A stretch of 36,755 nt of DNA from NCBI GenBank assembly GCA_030607875.1, contig JAUWJD010000007.1, forward strand, positions 1-36,755, written 5' to 3'. The stretch comes from Chloroflexota bacterium. Its GTDB lineage: Bacteria; Chloroflexota; Anaerolineae; UBA2200. Each line of letters opens with the position of its first letter. Within the stretch, counting starts at the first letter, position 1. Below, piece by piece: positions 33,982 through 36,755 of the stretch. Both the position numbers and the translations under genes were made by a program. The notes under the pieces are model-generated. The model was not told the origin of the DNA and did no database searches. It saw only the letters and a list, made by a program, of their open reading frames with translations.

Positions 33982-35334
33982 ATGGCTCGGAAGGGTCGCA
34001 GGTCATCCTGGGGGGTGAAAACCAACTGGAGATTATCCCTCTTGAGCGTTTTCTTGGTGGTTTTTGTGGCCGGCGGTGTTTACGCGGGTTATCTCTTTTA
34101 TTCAACCGTTAAGGATGTCGTAGCGCATGCCCAGTTGGGCGCGCCGGTGCGCACCAATAACGAGCAAGGTCAGGTCGATGCCCCGAATGTGCCCGATATT
34201 GCGCAGGAGAGGACGAACATCTTGCTGCTCGGCAGCGACCAACGCGCTGAGGAACTTGGACCTAGCCGTACTGACACCATCATCGTGGTGACCATAGATC
34301 CCCAGAACAAGACGGCCGGAATGCTGTCCATACCGCGTGATCTGTGGGTCTCGATTCCTGGCTATTCGGAAGGCCGAATTAACACGGCGCATTTCCTTGG
34401 TGATCGCGATGATTATCCGGGCGGCGGACCGGCTCTGGCCAAGACAACCGTTCAGTACACCCTGGGTATCCCCATACATTACTACGTGCGCATCAACTTT
34501 GAGGGGTTTGAGAGGCTCGTTGATGCTATCGGAGGCATAACCATTGACGTCACAGAGGCTATCTACGACGAGGAGTACCCCGACGGCAGCTATGGCTACA
34601 TAACAGTGGACATCCCTGCGGGCGTACAGTACATGGACGGCAAGACAGCACTGCAGTATGCACGCACGCGGCATGGTGGCAGCGATTTCACGCGCGCCCG
34701 ACGGCAACAAGAGGTCATCAAAGCGATCCGTGACAAGGTGTTCAGCCTCGATATCCCGCTGACCAAGATTCCAGAGATGCTCAGAATCGCCGGCGGTTCC
34801 ATTCAGACGGACTTGGGTCTGAGTGAGATGTATGATTTGGCCAAACTGGTGCGCGAGATTCCTGCGAAGAACATCCAGAGCGCGGTCGTTGATGAATCCA
34901 TGACCAGTCCCAAGACGACTCCCGACGGGGCACAGGTGCTCATCCCCAATCGCACGCAGATTCGCGAGATGGTGAAAGAGCTGTTTGGCGGCCCCGTGCC
35001 GACAACGGTAGCCGATCTTTCGGAGAGAGAAGTGATCGCACTGGAGGCAGCGAGAATCGAAGTACAGAACGGCACGCTGACGCCGGGTCTGGCACAGCGT
35101 ACCTCAGAGTACCTGAAGGCCTTGGGTTATACGGTGGTTTCTTTCAGCAACGCGGACCGGTCAGACTATGTCTCCAGCGTAATCATAGACTACTCAGGAA
35201 AGGTCAACACGGTAAACCTTCTGGCGCAGCGATTCAATGTAGTGCCGGACGACGTGCGGCACTACACGGACTTGCAAAGCGAGGTGGATGTGCGCCTCAT
35301 ACTGGGCCGGGACTATGCATCCTCATCGCCTTGA
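33982..35334 (+). CDS. LytR-CpsA-Psr (LCP) family protein with LytR_C domain
   Basis: 450 residues from ATG 33982 with GGAGG 6 bases upstream; in-frame sequence before it lies within the promoter. One N-terminal membrane helix (17-38), then the LCP domain (about 78-270) with NILLLGSDQR, RTDTIIVVTIDP and GMLSIPRDLWV including the conserved Arg that contacts the polyprenyl pyrophosphate, and a C-terminal LytR_C domain (about 350-440). LCP proteins attach polyprenyl-linked polymers to the cell wall or transfer them to an acceptor, outside the membrane. It could attach the product of the glycan locus in this window, though 9 kb lies between them. Confidence 0.9.
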   Translation: MARKGRRSSWGVKTNWRLSLLSVFLVVFVAGGVYAGYLFYSTVKDVVAHAQLGAPVRTNNEQGQVDAPNVPDIAQERTNILLLGSDQRAEELGPSRTDTIIVVTIDPQNKTAGMLSIPRDLWVSIPGYSEGRINTAHFLGDRDDYPGGGPALAKTTVQYTLGIPIHYYVRINFEGFERLVDAIGGITIDVTEAIYDEEYPDGSYGYITVDIPAGVQYMDGKTALQYARTRHGGSDFTRARRQQEVIKAIRDKVFSLDIPLTKIPEMLRIAGGSIQTDLGLSEMYDLAKLVREIPAKNIQSAVVDESMTSPKTTPDGAQVLIPNRTQIREMVKELFGGPVPTTVADLSEREVIALEAARIEVQNGTLTPGLAQRTSEYLKALGYTVVSFSNADRSDYVSSVIIDYSGKVNTVNLLAQRFNVVPDDVRHYTDLQSEVDVRLILGRDYASSSP

Positions 35335-35355
35335 CGGCAAGAAGTGGCGGTGGGC

Positions 35356-35384
35356 AGGGGCGCAGTTGAACCGCGCCCCTTTTT
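35356..35384 (+). terminator. rho-independent terminator of the LCP gene
   Basis: AGGGGCGC (35356-35363) pairs with GCGCCCCT (35373-35380), loop of 9 bases, then a run of T to 35384. It lies between the two convergent genes. The T-run is on the plus side only, so it stops the LCP transcript. Confidence 0.85.
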
Positions 35385-35387
35385 GGT

Positions 35388-36755
35388 TTACGGCGCGTAG
35401 CGGAAGGGGTGCCGTGCAGCCTGCTTCTCGTACAACAGCGCGTCCAGGGTGGGTCGGCCCTCAATCGCTTTGCGGATGGCAGCACGCATGGCCTTGTAGT
35501 TGTTCACTTGGATGCGCCTGCGGTTGGCTGCTGCAGGGTGGACAAAGACGTTGGCAATCATGACCAGGCTGTCCAGGCCCTCTGCAGGCAGAAAACCGTC
35601 TGCGATGCTGGCCTCGATGGCCTGCACCACACCGTTCGTGGCGTGGGTGTAGATGTGCTCCGCCTGTTTATCACTGTGCACAGTAACGGTCGGTACGAGC
35701 AATGTGCGCGGATGTTCGTAGATGATGCGCACTTCATGACCAGGATGGGCTACGATTAGTGCCTGAGCAATCGCCTTGTCAACCGGCCCTCTGCTTTCTC
35801 CGAGCAGCAGGTCTATGTGCGCCAATTCGAAGAACGGCGGGCCAGCGAATCCCTCGCCGATCTTTAGAGCAAAGTTCCCCACATGCTGCGGCGTATAGGG
35901 TACTGCCGGAACCTGCGTCTGAACGATCTTGCCGCCCAGCTCATATTCCATCGCTCGCAGTGGGATCTTGCCCAGTTTCTCCAGTTGCCAACGCAGGTCT
36001 TCGCGAGACTCGCGAGGAAAAGCGCCGCCAGGCATGATCGGCAGTCGTGCGTTGCCTACCTCAAGGCCCATCATCTGCAACCCTTCTTTGACTGCCTGAA
36101 CCGAGCCCTGCCGCACCACGATACGCGCCAGGATCTGAATTTTGGCTTGTAGAGCCTGTGCCTGGGCCAGGTCGCCACTGTGCACAGCAGCGTAGATCTT
36201 CTGCCAGATGTCCGGGATCAGGTTGGCACTGGCCAGGATCATGCCGTCTGCTCCTGCTGCCAGGGCAGCAGTGACGATTTCATCGTGCCCGCAGAAGATA
36301 CCAATGTGCCCCTTGACCTTTTCGAACATGGCCATCAAGAAGGGCATGTCGCCGCTGGAATCCTTGATGCCGACCACATTGTCCAGGTAGGCCATTCCCT
36401 CTGCTGTCCACCACCTGAAGTGTGTGCCTGCGCACTGTGGGATGTTGTAGAGGATAATCGGCAGACCGACCTCGTTGACGGCTTCGTAGTGTTCGTATAC
36501 CTCGTTGAAGGTGGGCTTGAGGTAGTAGGGAGCGACGACCAGGGCCGCCCGGGCTCCGGCATCTTTGGCGTAGCGAGTCAGAGCTACTGTCTCGCGTGTG
36601 CTTGCACAACCAGTCCCGGCAACGACGGGCACACGCCCCGCAGCTTCGTCGAGGGCGATGTCAATCGCCTGCTGCTTCTCTTCAGTCGTCAGGTAGACGA
36701 ATTCTCCCGTGGTGCCAACAGGTACCAAGCCGTTCACGTGCGGCAGGACAAAGCG
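35388..36755 (-). CDS. DapA-family aldolase fused to formaldehyde-activating enzyme domain (5' end outside window)
   Basis: At least 455 residues, open to the right edge; about 30 N-terminal residues are missing. Numbered from the Val codon at 36737, residues 1-262 are a class I aldolase of the DapA superfamily: GTTGEF (8-13), Y97 in LYNIP and Schiff-base K125 in GIKDSS. The Arg that binds the substrate carboxylate in true dihydrodipicolinate synthase (YNxPxRTG) is replaced in YNIPQCAG, so it is probably another aldolase or lyase. Residues about 286-447 are Fae: ELAHIDLLLG with the catalytic H307, NNYKAMRAAIRKAI and a C-terminal RHPF. Fae condenses formaldehyde with tetrahydromethanopterin. 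The joined frame suggests formaldehyde passed between the two sites, which is inference. Terminator of the convergent LCP gene lies just downstream. Confidence 0.85.
   Translation of the reverse strand, partial: RFVLPHVNGLVPVGTTGEFVYLTTEEKQQAIDIALDEAAGRVPVVAGTGCASTRETVALTRYAKDAGARAALVVAPYYLKPTFNEVYEHYEAVNEVGLPIILYNIPQCAGTHFRWWTAEGMAYLDNVVGIKDSSGDMPFLMAMFEKVKGHIGIFCGHDEIVTAALAAGADGMILASANLIPDIWQKIYAAVHSGDLAQAQALQAKIQILARIVVRQGSVQAVKEGLQMMGLEVGNARLPIMPGGAFPRESREDLRWQLEKLGKIPLRAMEYELGGKIVQTQVPAVPYTPQHVGNFALKIGEGFAGPPFFELAHIDLLLGESRGPVDKAIAQALIVAHPGHEVRIIYEHPRTLLVPTVTVHSDKQAEHIYTHATNGVVQAIEASIADGFLPAEGLDSLVMIANVFVHPAAANRRRIQVNNYKAMRAAIRKAIEGRPTLDALLYEKQAARHPFRYAP

Noticed and set aside
1-36755. 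CRISPR arrays, rRNA genes, phage structural genes
   Set aside because: No regularly spaced direct repeats, rRNA or phage genes beyond the integrase relic were seen.

Overview
The window looks like a chromosomal segment (or contig end) of an anaerobic or microaerobic bacterium, most likely a Chloroflexota lineage close to Anaerolineae. The reasons are moderately high GC, Shine-Dalgarno motifs of the GGAGG type, GTG starts, a two-subunit 2-oxoacid:ferredoxin oxidoreductase, several rubrerythrin-like proteins, an LCP wall-linkage protein and a large surface-glycan locus. This taxonomic placement is inference from gene content, not from a marker search.

Layout. (1) 1-140 is a G/C homopolymer block that looks like a sequencing or assembly artefact. 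(2) 269-6975, all on the minus strand, is a redox and oxidative-stress block: a rubrerythrin-like protein, a glutaredoxin-PDZ protein whose first active-site Cys codon is TGA (probable selenocysteine, with a SECIS-like hairpin), KorB and KorA, a nitroreductase, a Rieske protein, a rubrerythrin relic, an iron-sulfur flavoprotein and a DJ-1/PfpI protein with a ferritin-like tail. (3) 7309-10705 holds a sigma70-type promoter, lepB, a coupled Nudix hydrolase, a DUF3795 protein, a small membrane protein, and mobile-element or gene relics (a MITE-like inverted-repeat element, an integrase remnant, a broken alkaline-phosphatase-family gene). (4) 10881-24702, minus strand, is an exopolysaccharide/surface-glycan locus: Wzz plus a BY-kinase-like domain with a ruined Walker A, an O-antigen ligase/polymerase-type protein, two GT4 glycosyltransferases, a GT-C membrane glycosyltransferase, a polysaccharide-deacetylase-like protein, a GT2, an alkaline-phosphatase-superfamily hydrolase, a flippase and a TPR protein. 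(5) 24703-25667 is gene-poor with an IS transposase relic. (6) 25668-33522, minus strand, is an unusual three-gene export or processing operon: an FtsX/MacB-type permease, an HlyD-type adaptor, and a 1442-residue chain joining a degenerate ABC ATPase, a DppB-like permease, a DppC-like permease and an extracytoplasmic PA/M28 peptidase module. (7) 33578-36755 holds tRNA-Glu, an LCP-family protein with promoter and terminator, and a convergent partial gene that fuses a DapA-family aldolase to a formaldehyde-activating enzyme (Fae) domain.

The observations most worth following are the probable selenoprotein at 910-1410, the giant pseudo-NBD/permease/peptidase fusion and its operon, and the DapA-Fae fusion at the right edge. 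Several ATP-binding or metal-binding sites in this window are eroded in otherwise intact open frames (BY-kinase, ABC domain, M28), which suggests pseudoenzyme roles rather than simple gene decay.
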